Shown here in pieces: positions 1 through 10,066 of a stretch of 42,080 nucleotides of DNA; positions within the stretch are counted from its first letter, which is position 1, and every line of letters begins with the position of its first letter. The stretch lies in NCBI GenBank assembly GCA_031553755.1, contig JAVBKZ010000030.1, forward strand, positions 1 to 42,080, in the 5' to 3' direction. The notes beneath the pieces are model-generated. The model saw nothing but the letters and a program-made list of their open reading frames with translations, did no database searches and was not told the origin of the DNA. Both the position numbers and the translations under genes were made by a program. This stretch comes from JAIRVZ01 sp031553755 (GTDB lineage: Bacteria > Bacteroidota > Bacteroidia > Bacteroidales > Azobacteroidaceae).

Positions 1-64
1 ACACACAACAATTAAAAAATTAAACAACATGAACGCAACAATTAACAACAACAGCAACAACGAA
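1..64. repeat. Terminal direct repeat, left copy
   Basis: These 64 bases are identical to 42017-42080. They hold the A- and C-rich leader and the first 12 codons of the small membrane protein gene that starts at 29. The repeat begins at the first base of the window and ends at its last base, as expected for a contig overlap or a repeat that stopped assembly. Confidence 0.97.
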
Positions 65-175
65 AATCAAAAAAGAATCAACGGACAAATCAAAGTTTTC
101 GCTTTTATGTCTTTACTTATCGGTTACGCGGTAGTTTCTCACTTCATGGGTAATTTGGTTACGATCCTACAGTAA
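29..175 (+). CDS. Small Asn-rich single-span membrane protein (48 aa)
   Basis: The ATG at 29 opens a 48-codon frame closed by TAA at 173-175. The first 18 residues are very rich in Asn (starting MNATINNNSNNENQ). A short basic stretch (KRINGQIK) and one hydrophobic segment, about residues 23-47, follow. This looks like a one-span inner-membrane miniprotein with a polar N-terminal tail. I do not recognise a family. The leader is almost free of G and has no Shine-Dalgarno site, as usual in Bacteroidota. The same leader and first 12 codons recur at the right end behind a good promoter (41944-41951), which supports expression. A terminator follows at 337-369. Function unknown. Confidence 0.7.
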   Translation: MNATINNNSNNENQKRINGQIKVFAFMSLLIGYAVVSHFMGNLVTILQ

Positions 176-179
176 GAAG

Positions 180-229
180 ATATTAATAGATATTGGTTGA
201 TAATAAATATTAATAGGTATTGGTTGATA
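180..229. repeat. Two-copy tandem repeat, 27-base period
   Basis: A 23-base unit at 180-202 is repeated at 207-229 with one mismatch (A190 versus G217). It lies just after the stop codon of the small membrane protein gene. A second short repeat, CTCAATTCTCCA, occurs at 275-286 and 289-300. I see no coding potential in either. Confidence 0.85.
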
Positions 230-336
230 TTACGATATTCATTGTTTTTAAGATATTTAGAGGATATTAAAATTCTCAATTCTCCACTCTCAATTCTCCA
301 TTTACAAAGTTCATAGTTTAATAAAATAGTGTGTTT

Positions 337-369
337 CCCCGAAGAGTTGTTGCTTCGGGGATTTTTTTA
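337..369 (+). terminator. Rho-independent terminator
   Basis: A perfect 8-base stem, CCCCGAAG (337-344) with CTTCGGGG (353-360), has an 8-base loop and is followed by a T-rich tract (362-369). It points rightward and would end the transcript of the small membrane protein gene. The rest of 176-487 holds only the two short repeats and AT-rich sequence before ruvA. Confidence 0.85.
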
Positions 370-487
370 TGATTTATTTATGATAAATGAACTTCATAAA
401 ATAAGTCTGTGCGATAAAATATTTATATTTACCGCTTGTTATACGCTTTTACCTTTTTTTTCGTTATAAATACCATAATATCAGTTT

Positions 488-1072
488 ATGTTAGATTTTA
501 TCAAAGGAGAAATAGTTGAATTGAATCCGGCTTCTGTCGTTTTAGAAATAGGGGGCTTGGGTTATATAGCGCATATTTCATTAAATACTTACAGCGCTCT
601 CGCGGATAAAAAAGAAGTAAAACTTTATGTATATGAAGCTATTCGTGAGGATGCGCATTTGTTGTTTGGATTCATCGATAAACGCGAACGAAATCTCTTT
701 TTATTATTGATAAGCGTTTCGGGAGTTGGAGCAAATACTGCCCGTGTGATATTGTCTTCTTTGTCGGCTTCCGAACTGGAAAATACGATAGCGTCGGGCA
801 ACGCGAATATATTGAAAACGGTAAAGGGAATTGGCGCGAAAACCGCGGAAAGAATCATTATCGACCTGAAAGACAAAATCAAGATTTCAGGAGACGTATC
901 GGATGAAAAAATAGTGTTGCCTTCTAATCAAGCCGCCAATGAAGCTGTCGCCGCTTTATTAATGCTTGGATTCAATCAGGCTGCTTCACAAAAAGTTGTA
1001 TCTAAAATATCCAAAGATAAGCCACAGTCGACCGTAGAAGAAATTATTAAATTGGCATTAAAAATGCTTTAA
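488..1072 (+). CDS. ruvA: Holliday junction branch migration subunit RuvA
   Basis: RuvA binds four-way DNA junctions as a tetramer and loads the RuvB motor for branch migration in recombinational repair. The 194-residue length is typical. The N-terminal OB-fold is visible (MLDFIKGEIVELNP, then VVLEIGGLGY). Two helix-hairpin-helix motifs follow: SVSGVGANTARVILS at about residues 77-91 and TVKGIGAKTAERIIID at about 109-124. The C-terminal RuvB-contacting helices (NEAVAALLMLGF onward) close the protein. The stop TAA overlaps the start of sprA by one base (TAATG), suggesting translational coupling. No RuvB or RuvC gene is in the window. Identification is secure. Confidence 0.97.
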   Translation: MLDFIKGEIVELNPASVVLEIGGLGYIAHISLNTYSALADKKEVKLYVYEAIREDAHLLFGFIDKRERNLFLLLISVSGVGANTARVILSSLSASELENTIASGNANILKTVKGIGAKTAERIIIDLKDKIKISGDVSDEKIVLPSNQAANEAVAALLMLGFNQAASQKVVSKISKDKPQSTVEEIIKLALKML

Positions 1073-4000
1073 TGAAAATCAGGATAAAATCCATATCAAT
1101 AATTATCCTTGTCCTTTTTGGATTCATAATCGGAATTTCCTCTCTGAACGCTGTTCGAACAGCGTTTTTTATGGAAATGCCGGCAGCATATTCTGTTGTT
1201 GAAAATAATGCGGAAATGCAAAATCCGGCAGCTCCACCCGATACGGTAAAGCCAAAATCAGAACCAAAATATCCGGTATCGAAAACTGTAGTTGAAAACT
1301 ATGAAGATGTTATTCAAAAACATCCGGTTGACCTGAAAACACCCGAAAACTTAAAGTCGGAATTTGAATATGATCCGGTAACCGATTCTTACCTGATGCG
1401 TACTAAAATAGGAGAAACGGAAGTCGTTACCCCTTTTTCAATGACTCGTGAGCAATATTTACAATATACGATGGATCAAAGCCTTCAACAATACTTCAGG
1501 AAAAAGAACGAAGAAGAATACCAAAATCAGGATAAACCTCAAACTTTTTCTCCTTTCGATATGAAATTTAGCCTTGGTCCGGCCGATAAAATATTTGGAC
1601 CCGGAGGAGTTCAGTTGCAAGCTAATGGCTCTGTCGACCTGAAAATGGCAATTACTCATACTTACACAGGAAATCCGACTGCTTCTGAAATTACCAGAAG
1701 TAGGACTGCTTTCGATTTTGATGAACAAATTCAGGCCAATATTAAAGCGAAAGTAGGAGACAAGGTAAATTTCGATATGAACTACAATACCGAAACTACT
1801 TTTGATTTCGATTCAAAAAAAATAAAATTAGCATATCAGGGAAAAGAAGATGAAGTCTTGAAGTTGTTGGAAGCCGGAAATGTGAGTATGACTACTTCCA
1901 ATTCTTTGATTAACGGAGGAGCCGCGCTTTTTGGAATCAAAGCCGAAATGCAATTCGGAAAATTGAAAGTCGGAGCTATTTTTTCCCAACAAGAATCAGA
2001 ATCAAAAACAGTATCTTCTAAAAAAGGAGTACAAACAACTCCTTTCGAGATTACAGCGGATGCTTACGAGGAAAACCAACACTTCTTTTTGTCACAATAT
2101 TTCCGTGAAAATTACGACAAAGCGATGTCGACATTGCCATATATCAAATCTCCGATTACGATAGATTACATCGAAGTATGGGTAACCAATACACGGTCGA
2201 ATTATGATGAAGCCCGGAATTTAGTTGTTTTTTCTGATTTGGGAGAATACGACATAATATATAATCCTTATGTGAAAAAGGACGGAAATTTGAATATCCC
2301 TTATAATAGGGCGAATAACCTGTATGACAATATCAATGAAAATTATCCCGAAGCAAGAGATATAAGTAGAGTAAACCAAGTGCTTTCCGTTACACCGTTG
2401 AAGGGTGGAATTGATTATGAAAAAGTAGAAAATGCCCGGAAATTAAGTGAATCCGAATATACATGTAACAAACAATTGGGTTATATTTCTTTAAGAAACA
2501 GGTTGCAAGCCGATGAAGTATTGGCAGTCGCGTTCAGGTATACTTACCAGGGAACGGTTTATCAGGTCGGAGAATTTGCTAAAGATAACTCAGATAATCC
2601 CACCCAAAATTTATACCTGAAATTACTGAAAGGAACAGCCATGTCTCCGAATGCCCCTTTTTGGAATTTGATGATGAAAAATATTTATTCGCTTAATACA
2701 TACTCCTTACAACAAGATAAATTCAAATTAGACATATTGTATCAGAACGATACGACAGGAGTTTATCTGAATTATATATCCGAAGGAGCGATAGCGAATG
2801 AAATGTTGATCCGTGTGCTTAACTTAGACCGTTTAGACTCCAAAAACAATCCTTATCACGATGGATTTTTCGATTATGTTGATGGATACACGGTTTCTTC
2901 CCAAACAGGGCGAATAATGTTTCCGGTAGTAGAACCTTTCGGTTCGTATCTGGCTACCCAAATCAAAGACTCAATTATTGCTAAAAAATATGTGTTTCAG
3001 GAATTATATGATTCAACATTGACCGTCGCGCGGCAAACCGCGGAAAAAAATAAATTTATCCTTAGGGGAGAATACCGGGGATCGGGAGCTTCGAGTGGAG
3101 ATATCGATTTGGGAGCGTACAACGTAGCGAGAGGTTCGGTAAGAGTTACATCAAACGGACAAACCTTAACCGAAGGAGTTGATTATACTGTCGATTATGT
3201 AGGAGGAAAAGTGAGTTTGAGCCAACATATAGCCGATTCGGGAGCGCCGGTCAGCGTATCGCTCGAAAACCAATCGATGTATGGAATGAAACGGAAAACA
3301 ATGACTGGGTTGAATCTCGAATACGCGTTTACACCGAATTTCAACATCGGAGGAACAATCATGAATTTGCGGGAAATGCCCATCACAATGAAAGTGAATA
3401 TGGGAGATGAATCTATTAATAACACAATTTATGGATTCAATACCAATTTCAAAACCGAATCGCAATGGCTTACCAACTTATTAGATAAATTGCCATTACT
3501 TGATTTAACGGCTCCTTCGCAAATTAATTTCAGCGCCGAATTTGCAAAACTTATTCCCGGACATTATGAGAGCGAATATGGTGGAAATTATTCGTATATA
3601 GACGATTTCGAAAGAGCGAAAATCACTTACGATTTGCGTTCCGCTTATTCCTGGTTTTTGTCAAGTGCTCCGTATGACGACAGGCCCGGGGCAAAATTTC
3701 CGGAAGCCGGCAAATCAAACGATATTGAATATGGAAAAAACAGGTCGTTATTAGCGTGGTATACCATAGACCCGCTTTTCACACGTCCGAGAAATTCGTT
3801 AACTCCCACACACATTAAGAACGATGTCAATCAACTGTCGAATCATTACGTGAGGGAAGTTTCCGAATTAGAATTATTTCCTAATAAAGATCTTGCGTAC
3901 AATGAATCGGCAATGCTTCCGGTATTGAACCTTGCGTTTTATCCTAAAGAAAGAGGTCCGTATAACTTAGATTCTGAAAATATAAATCCGCTTACCGGAG

Positions 4001-7000
4001 ATTTATTAAATCCGCAAAAAAGATGGGGAGGAATCATGCGGAAAATGGAAAAAAGTCAAACCGATTTTGAGGCTTCCAACATAGAATATATCGAATTTTG
4101 GTTGTTAGATCCTTTTATTTACAATCCAGAATCGAAAGGAGGAGAGTTATACATTAACCTCGGGGAAATTTCGGAAGATATTTTGAAAGATGAAAAGAAG
4201 TTTTTTGAAAACGGATTACCTGTAAACGGAGACATGTCGGCTGTCGATTCTACGGTTTGGGGAAGAGTTCCCAACAGACAATCGACCGTATATGCTTTCG
4301 ACGCGGATCCGAATAACCGGAAAAAACAAGATGTAGGGTTAAACGGATTGAGTACCCAGGATGAATACAGTTTTCCGGCATACAGGGATTATTTAGCCGG
4401 ATTAGAAAATATTTTAAGTCCGGATATTGTACAAAATATGAAACTTGACCGTTTTTCTCCTTTCAATGATCCGGCGGGAGATAACTATCACCATTTCAGG
4501 GGTTCGGATTACGATAGCGAAGAACGTTCCATTCTTTATCGTTACAAAAGATACAACGGAACCGAAGGTAACTCGGCCTCATCTGAAGATTCGAATGAAA
4601 AGTACAATACTTCGGCTAAAGTAACTCCCGATGTGGAAGATATTAATCAGGATAATACGTTGAATGAATATGAAAAATATTTTGAATATAAGATAGACAT
4701 TTCTCCTTCGGAATTAGAGATTGGAAAGGGAAAATATATTACCGATAAACGGACCGCGACTGTCAGATTGAGAAACGATAAAGATGAAACCGTTAACTGG
4801 TATCAATTCAAAATTCCGGTCAAAGCAAATACCGGAAAAGTAGGAGACATCCGCGATTTCAAAACCATCCGGTTTATGCGTATGTACCTTACAAATTTCG
4901 AAGACTCGGTTATTCTTCGTTTCGGAACATTAGAAATGGTACGTGGCGGATGGAGAACTTATACTCAGGATTTGGCACAGCAGGGAACTCAACCTGCCAA
5001 AACCGGAACAATTGATGTGGCTTCGGTTAATATCGAAGAAAATGGCGACCGCAAGCCTGTTAATTATGTACTTCCTCCCGGAGTTAACCGTATTTTCGAT
5101 CCGGGACAACCACAGTTACGTCAGGAAAACGAACAATCGATGTCGCTCAAAGTCAAAAATCTCGAACGTGGAGACGCGCGCGCGGTTTATCAAACATCCG
5201 GATTAGACACCCGGCAATATAAACGCTTACAGATGTATGTCCATGCCGAAAAATTATTAGACGATAACACTGATCTCCAAAATGGGGAATTATCAATATT
5301 TTTACGCTTAGGTTCGGATTATAAAAATAATTATTACGAGTATGAAATTCCATTGGTTTTAACTTCTCCGGGAACATACAACATGAATAATTATTCGGAT
5401 CAACTTGCTGTTTGGCCTGAAGAAAATATGTTTGATTTTCCGTTAGAAGTACTAACGAATCTCAAGTTGAATCGTAATAAGGAAAAGAGGAAAGCCGGTT
5501 CAACCGTTAGTTATGGCACTCCATACACGGAAACCGATCCGCAAAAACCAAATAACCAGGTTACTATAGTTGGTAATCCAACACTTTCTGAAGTCAAAAT
5601 CATAATGATTGGCGTTCGGAATAACGGAAAAGTATCTAAATCGGGCGAAGTTTGGGTAAATGAATTACGTGTTACCGAGTTTAATGAAGAAGGAGGATGG
5701 GCGGGCAATGCCAATTTGAATATCACGCTTTCTGATTTAGGTTCGGTTAATTTAGCCGGAAGAAAAGAAACTGCAGGATTCGGAAGTATAGAACAAGGTA
5801 TTATGGAACGAAGCATGGATGATTTTTATCAATATAATGTTTCGGCCAATGTCGAATTAGGAAAAATTTTCCCTGAAAAGACAAAAATTTCAATGCCGAT
5901 GTATTATACTTATTCCGAACAAGTTACAAGTCCAAAATACAATCCGTTAGATCAGGATGTTTTATTGAAGGAAGCTTTAGACGCCGCCGGAAGTAAATCC
6001 GAAAGAGATTCTATCAATAGTTTTTCTCAAGACAAGATAACAACGAAAAGTATAAGTCTGAGCAACGTAAAAGTCGCGATTAAAAGCAAAAATCCGATGC
6101 CTTGGGATCCTGATAATTTCAGTTTGGGATATTCTTTCGCAGAAAATAAAAAGCAAGATCCATCCACTCAATACGAAAGGAATACAGATACCCGCTATAC
6201 TTTCGGATATGGTTATTCTCCTTATGCCAAACCATATACTCCGTTTAAGGATATGAAAAGCAAAAAAGGTTCGACCAAATTACTCAGGGAATTTAGTTTG
6301 ACTTATTTACCCAATAGCCTTACATTTAATTCCGAAATATCAAGAAATTATTACGAATTACAATTGAGGGATTTAAATAATCTCGGAGCCGCGAGTGTAA
6401 TACCTGCTTCTTTCCGAGAAGATTTTTACTGGAACAGGAATGCCGGATTGCAATGGAGTTTGACTAAAAACTTGAATTTTAGTCTTCAAACCGGGACTCA
6501 AGCTCGTATCGATGCTCCTCACGTACAGGTAAATAAGGAAATGAATTACGGAGAATATGAAATATGGAAAGACGCTGTTTGGAAAAGTATAACAGATTTT
6601 GGAACGCCTTTGTCGTATGCCCAAACGTTTAACGCTACATACAACCTGCCTTTCCGCTCGATTCCCGCGCTGGATTTCCTTTCGGCAAGCCTAACGTATA
6701 ACGCGATATATAACTGGGACAAAGGAGCTGAAATGGAGGAAAGCGATTTGGAATTCGGCAACGTCGTAACTAACGAACGGACATTTTCTATCAATAATGT
6801 AAATTTCAACTTATTGAATTTATATAATAAGTCGGAATACCTGAAAAAAGTGAACCAAAAATTTGTCATGAAACGTCCTTCTACAACGGCAAACGCTCCG
6901 ACTAAAAAAACAACAGATCCTAATAATAAACCTGAAAGTAAAGCTCCGGTTAAGAAAGAACGGAAAAAATATGAAGGAACTGTAAACTTGAATGTCGATT

Positions 7001-8628
7001 CGGCGACAATCGTAGCGCATCAATTGAATAATAGACGCCTTCGTATTACGGCCCGTAGTGAAGATGGAAAATTATACGAATTAAAATACAAAGCCATAGA
7101 CAATAATTCGATTAAAATATCGAATAAAGATACGGTCGCGCTGAAACTGACAATTTCCCAATTACCTCCTTTAGAAGAAACAACATGGTATAAAGTCGGT
7201 CAAATCGCCGCTCGCGGAGCGATGATGATACGTTCGGCCGGATTTACTTACAGCTTAAAGGATGGGCTTAATTTGCCTAATTTCCGTCCCAACGTTGGTG
7301 ATGCTTTCGGACAAGGAAGAACGGATTTCGGTACTGCTCCCGGACTTGATTTCGCTTTCGGTTTTACCGACGAAGATTATATCGGCACAGCTTTAGAACG
7401 GGATTGGCTGATTGTTGGAAATGAGAATAACATCCTTCCTGCAATGTTTAACGAAACCGAAACGTTTACTTTCAAAGCGAGTCTCGAACCGTTTGTCGGT
7501 TGTAAAATAGATTTGAACGCCAAACGTTTGAATACCGACAGGCATGAATTTTATATCTATAGTACAAATGGAGATATGACAAGGAACTTGAGCGGAATGT
7601 TTGAAATAACGACAATCGCTATCGGAACATCGTTCGAAAATAGCAAGGCGGAAAACGGATATTATTCAAAAGCGTTCGAAACATTCTTGTCTAACAGGCA
7701 GGTTATCAGGGATAGGCTTTATAGTTCGTATCAAAATACACATTATCCTGATGCCGGATTTATTGCTGATAAATCTCAATTTGCGAACAAACCTTTCGAC
7801 GCTGCGAACGGAGATGTAAGTATAAATTCATCAGATGTGTTAGTGCCCGCGTTTATTGCCGCCTATACAGGTAAAGATCCGAACAAAGTAGCTTTAACGG
7901 CGTTTCCTTCTTTGAAAAGTATTTTGCCTAACTGGAAAATTACATACGAAGGATTGATGCAATTAGGATTTATAAATCAGCATTTTAAGAATTTTATCTT
8001 GTCGCACGACTATCAGTGCCGTTATATGGTGGGAACTTTTGCCTCGTATCAAAGTTGGGTGCAATCGGATGTCGATGGCTTGGGATTCATCGAAAATGTA
8101 TTGAACGGAAATCCTACCCCGTCTTCCCCTTACGATATTTCCGCCGCAAGCATTAATGAATCTTTCAATCCGTTGATTGGTATGAATGCCACATTCAAAA
8201 ACAACATGTCGCTAAAAATGGAGATGAAAAATACGCGCATCGTTAATTTGAATATTTCATCTTATCAAATAGTGGAGTCAACATCTGATAATTTTATTAT
8301 AGGATTAGGATATAAATTGACAGAATTTAATAAAGTGTTGAAAATGAAATCCAAGCCCGGATTCAGTAACGACCTTACGGTTTCGGCCGATTTTTCTTAT
8401 CAACGGATGCAGGCTTTAATAAGGAAAATACAAGAAATGTTTACTCAGGGAACAAGTGGAAACGCTCAAACTTCGATTAAAATAACGGCGGATTATAATC
8501 TTAGTCGCATGCTTACTGTTCAAGCTTTCTTCGACAGGACAATGAGTGAACCTTTAGTTTCGGCGACTGCTTATCCTAATTCGAAATCAAGTTTTGGTAT
8601 TAATTTGAAATTGAAATTATCAAGATAA
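1072..8628 (+). CDS. sprA: Type IX secretion system translocon SprA (Sov)
   Basis: SprA is the giant outer-membrane barrel through which type IX secretion substrates leave the cell; Sov is the Porphyromonas name. At 2518 residues it has the family's usual size. It begins with a hydrophobic signal segment (about residues 6-28), a Pro-rich linker and a conserved N-terminal region (FDMKFSLGPADKIFGPGGVQ at about 163-182). Long runs of aromatic-rich beta strands follow, and it ends in a beta strand (GINLKLKLSR). A Lys-, Pro- and Thr-rich, probably flexible stretch lies near residues 1925-1965. The start overlaps the ruvA stop by one base. The stop overlaps the plug gene start by one base. No other T9SS core gene is visible in the window. 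Confidence 0.95.
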   Translation: MKIRIKSISIIILVLFGFIIGISSLNAVRTAFFMEMPAAYSVVENNAEMQNPAAPPDTVKPKSEPKYPVSKTVVENYEDVIQKHPVDLKTPENLKSEFEYDPVTDSYLMRTKIGETEVVTPFSMTREQYLQYTMDQSLQQYFRKKNEEEYQNQDKPQTFSPFDMKFSLGPADKIFGPGGVQLQANGSVDLKMAITHTYTGNPTASEITRSRTAFDFDEQIQANIKAKVGDKVNFDMNYNTETTFDFDSKKIKLAYQGKEDEVLKLLEAGNVSMTTSNSLINGGAALFGIKAEMQFGKLKVGAIFSQQESESKTVSSKKGVQTTPFEITADAYEENQHFFLSQYFRENYDKAMSTLPYIKSPITIDYIEVWVTNTRSNYDEARNLVVFSDLGEYDIIYNPYVKKDGNLNIPYNRANNLYDNINENYPEARDISRVNQVLSVTPLKGGIDYEKVENARKLSESEYTCNKQLGYISLRNRLQADEVLAVAFRYTYQGTVYQVGEFAKDNSDNPTQNLYLKLLKGTAMSPNAPFWNLMMKNIYSLNTYSLQQDKFKLDILYQNDTTGVYLNYISEGAIANEMLIRVLNLDRLDSKNNPYHDGFFDYVDGYTVSSQTGRIMFPVVEPFGSYLATQIKDSIIAKKYVFQELYDSTLTVARQTAEKNKFILRGEYRGSGASSGDIDLGAYNVARGSVRVTSNGQTLTEGVDYTVDYVGGKVSLSQHIADSGAPVSVSLENQSMYGMKRKTMTGLNLEYAFTPNFNIGGTIMNLREMPITMKVNMGDESINNTIYGFNTNFKTESQWLTNLLDKLPLLDLTAPSQINFSAEFAKLIPGHYESEYGGNYSYIDDFERAKITYDLRSAYSWFLSSAPYDDRPGAKFPEAGKSNDIEYGKNRSLLAWYTIDPLFTRPRNSLTPTHIKNDVNQLSNHYVREVSELELFPNKDLAYNESAMLPVLNLAFYPKERGPYNLDSENINPLTGDLLNPQKRWGGIMRKMEKSQTDFEASNIEYIEFWLLDPFIYNPESKGGELYINLGEISEDILKDEKKFFENGLPVNGDMSAVDSTVWGRVPNRQSTVYAFDADPNNRKKQDVGLNGLSTQDEYSFPAYRDYLAGLENILSPDIVQNMKLDRFSPFNDPAGDNYHHFRGSDYDSEERSILYRYKRYNGTEGNSASSEDSNEKYNTSAKVTPDVEDINQDNTLNEYEKYFEYKIDISPSELEIGKGKYITDKRTATVRLRNDKDETVNWYQFKIPVKANTGKVGDIRDFKTIRFMRMYLTNFEDSVILRFGTLEMVRGGWRTYTQDLAQQGTQPAKTGTIDVASVNIEENGDRKPVNYVLPPGVNRIFDPGQPQLRQENEQSMSLKVKNLERGDARAVYQTSGLDTRQYKRLQMYVHAEKLLDDNTDLQNGELSIFLRLGSDYKNNYYEYEIPLVLTSPGTYNMNNYSDQLAVWPEENMFDFPLEVLTNLKLNRNKEKRKAGSTVSYGTPYTETDPQKPNNQVTIVGNPTLSEVKIIMIGVRNNGKVSKSGEVWVNELRVTEFNEEGGWAGNANLNITLSDLGSVNLAGRKETAGFGSIEQGIMERSMDDFYQYNVSANVELGKIFPEKTKISMPMYYTYSEQVTSPKYNPLDQDVLLKEALDAAGSKSERDSINSFSQDKITTKSISLSNVKVAIKSKNPMPWDPDNFSLGYSFAENKKQDPSTQYERNTDTRYTFGYGYSPYAKPYTPFKDMKSKKGSTKLLREFSLTYLPNSLTFNSEISRNYYELQLRDLNNLGAASVIPASFREDFYWNRNAGLQWSLTKNLNFSLQTGTQARIDAPHVQVNKEMNYGEYEIWKDAVWKSITDFGTPLSYAQTFNATYNLPFRSIPALDFLSASLTYNAIYNWDKGAEMEESDLEFGNVVTNERTFSINNVNFNLLNLYNKSEYLKKVNQKFVMKRPSTTANAPTKKTTDPNNKPESKAPVKKERKKYEGTVNLNVDSATIVAHQLNNRRLRITARSEDGKLYELKYKAIDNNSIKISNKDTVALKLTISQLPPLEETTWYKVGQIAARGAMMIRSAGFTYSLKDGLNLPNFRPNVGDAFGQGRTDFGTAPGLDFAFGFTDEDYIGTALERDWLIVGNENNILPAMFNETETFTFKASLEPFVGCKIDLNAKRLNTDRHEFYIYSTNGDMTRNLSGMFEITTIAIGTSFENSKAENGYYSKAFETFLSNRQVIRDRLYSSYQNTHYPDAGFIADKSQFANKPFDAANGDVSINSSDVLVPAFIAAYTGKDPNKVALTAFPSLKSILPNWKITYEGLMQLGFINQHFKNFILSHDYQCRYMVGTFASYQSWVQSDVDGLGFIENVLNGNPTPSSPYDISAASINESFNPLIGMNATFKNNMSLKMEMKNTRIVNLNISSYQIVESTSDNFIIGLGYKLTEFNKVLKMKSKPGFSNDLTVSADFSYQRMQALIRKIQEMFTQGTSGNAQTSIKITADYNLSRMLTVQAFFDRTMSEPLVSATAYPNSKSSFGINLKLKLSR

Positions 8629-9881
8629 TGAAACCTATTTTTTACTTCTTATTTTTCATTCTTCATTCCTCATTCCTCATTTTTTACTCCAACGCCCAAT
8701 CATATCGAACAGATATTTTTTCGCCTTCGATTAAAACTCTACAGGTAAATGCCGGTAACGATTGGCTTAAAGATCCCGTCATTCAAATAAAAGGACAAGA
8801 ATTTGTAGCCATTAGCTTCGATGAAATGTCGGTCGACCAAAGTCGTTACACTTATTCGATAACACATTGTAATGCCGACTGGACAAAATCTTCGCTTTCT
8901 CCGGGCGAATACATGACCGGTTTTCAGAATCAATTATTAGACAATTATACCACTTCGTTTAATACAACAGTAGATTATACGCATTATAAACTTTTTTTGC
9001 CGAATGATGATGTCGATTTTCTTGTTTCGGGAAATTATGTCGTACATATATCGAAAGAAGGGCATGAAGATAAACCTGTGTTGGCTGCCTGTTTTTCTGT
9101 TTCCGAACCGGAACAAATCAAAACACAAATGAAAATAACGTCTAATACGGATATCGATTTTAACAAAGACCATCAACAATTGAGCATTGAAGTTAATTAC
9201 CAAACCAATATGTTTTCCGCTTTGCAGGAATTAAAAATATATGCCATGCAGAACGATCGCCGTGATACGCGGGTTTTACTTACGGCTCCAAGTGGTTTTC
9301 AACCCGGTAAAATAACTTTTGAACATAACAGGAACCTGATATTCGAAGCCGGAAACGAATACCGCCGTTTCGAGTCGGTTTCTACTCAATACAACGGATT
9401 GAATATCCAAACTATCAGGTATTACAATCCATATTACCACGAAACTTTATTTCCCGATGATTTTAGGAGCAGTAAGTCGTATCTTTATGACGAAGATCAG
9501 GATGGAAAATTTTATATCCGGGCGAATGGAGCCAACGACTTTGATATAGAATCAGACTATGTTTTTGTCCATTTCTCCGTTCCCTGCGAACGGCCTTTCC
9601 TCGAAAATATTTATATTTTAAGCGAAGCGTTTCATAATATTTTGGACGAACGGAGTAAAATGACTTATAACAATGAAAGTAAAGCGTATGAAAAATCTGT
9701 TTTATTGAAACAAGGTTTATACAACTACATGTATGTAAGCAAGAAAAATAACGCTTCTTCGGCCACAACGTCTTTAATAGAAGGTAATTATTATCAGGCA
9801 GAAAACAAATACACTATCATGGTCTATCATCGTCCTCCGGGTGGGCGCTATGACAGATTAGTTAGTGTACATTCGCTCTGA
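8628..9881 (+). CDS. Type IX secretion plug protein (DUF5103 family)
   Basis: DUF5103 proteins include the Plug subunit that seals the periplasmic side of the SprA channel when it is not engaged with a substrate. This 417-residue protein has an N-terminal signal peptide ending near NAQS (residues 23-26), then the family-like opening YRTDIFSPSIKTLQVNAGND and the motif ITHCNADWTKSSLSPGEY. Location directly behind sprA, with a TAATG overlap, fits the plug role and implies coupled translation. Oddity: the signal-peptide codons are built from a 7-base repeat (8656-8683), whose copy number would change the reading frame. Family call is from remembered sequence features, not a search. Confidence 0.87.
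   Translation: MKPIFYFLFFILHSSFLIFYSNAQSYRTDIFSPSIKTLQVNAGNDWLKDPVIQIKGQEFVAISFDEMSVDQSRYTYSITHCNADWTKSSLSPGEYMTGFQNQLLDNYTTSFNTTVDYTHYKLFLPNDDVDFLVSGNYVVHISKEGHEDKPVLAACFSVSEPEQIKTQMKITSNTDIDFNKDHQQLSIEVNYQTNMFSALQELKIYAMQNDRRDTRVLLTAPSGFQPGKITFEHNRNLIFEAGNEYRRFESVSTQYNGLNIQTIRYYNPYYHETLFPDDFRSSKSYLYDEDQDGKFYIRANGANDFDIESDYVFVHFSVPCERPFLENIYILSEAFHNILDERSKMTYNNESKAYEKSVLLKQGLYNYMYVSKKNNASSATTSLIEGNYYQAENKYTIMVYHRPPGGRYDRLVSVHSL
8656..8683 (+). repeat. Heptanucleotide repeat inside the plug signal peptide
   Basis: Four 7-base units (TCATTCT, TCATTCC, TCATTCC, TCATTTT) lie in codons 10-19 of the plug gene. Seven is not a multiple of three, so gain or loss of a unit shifts the frame. Similar Thr/Cys-free pyrimidine-rich repeats are common between genes in this phylum; here one is read as protein. 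Confidence 0.8.
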
Positions 9882-10066
9882 TTTCCTTACTTATCAAATG
9901 CGATTCTTTCTCCTCTACAATAAAGTTATTGTAAATACTTTAAAAATAAATAAATATACGATATTATTCACTTTTAAAATTTAACATACTGATAATTAGT
10001 ATTTTAAAAGTATTATATATACATTTATTTGTTTTAACGGGTGTTAATTTTCATTACCTCTGAAGT

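Noticed and set aside
4943..5206. An 87-codon plus-strand frame inside sprA
   Set aside because: It is in another frame of a fully conserved giant gene and has Arg/Ser-rich random-like sequence.
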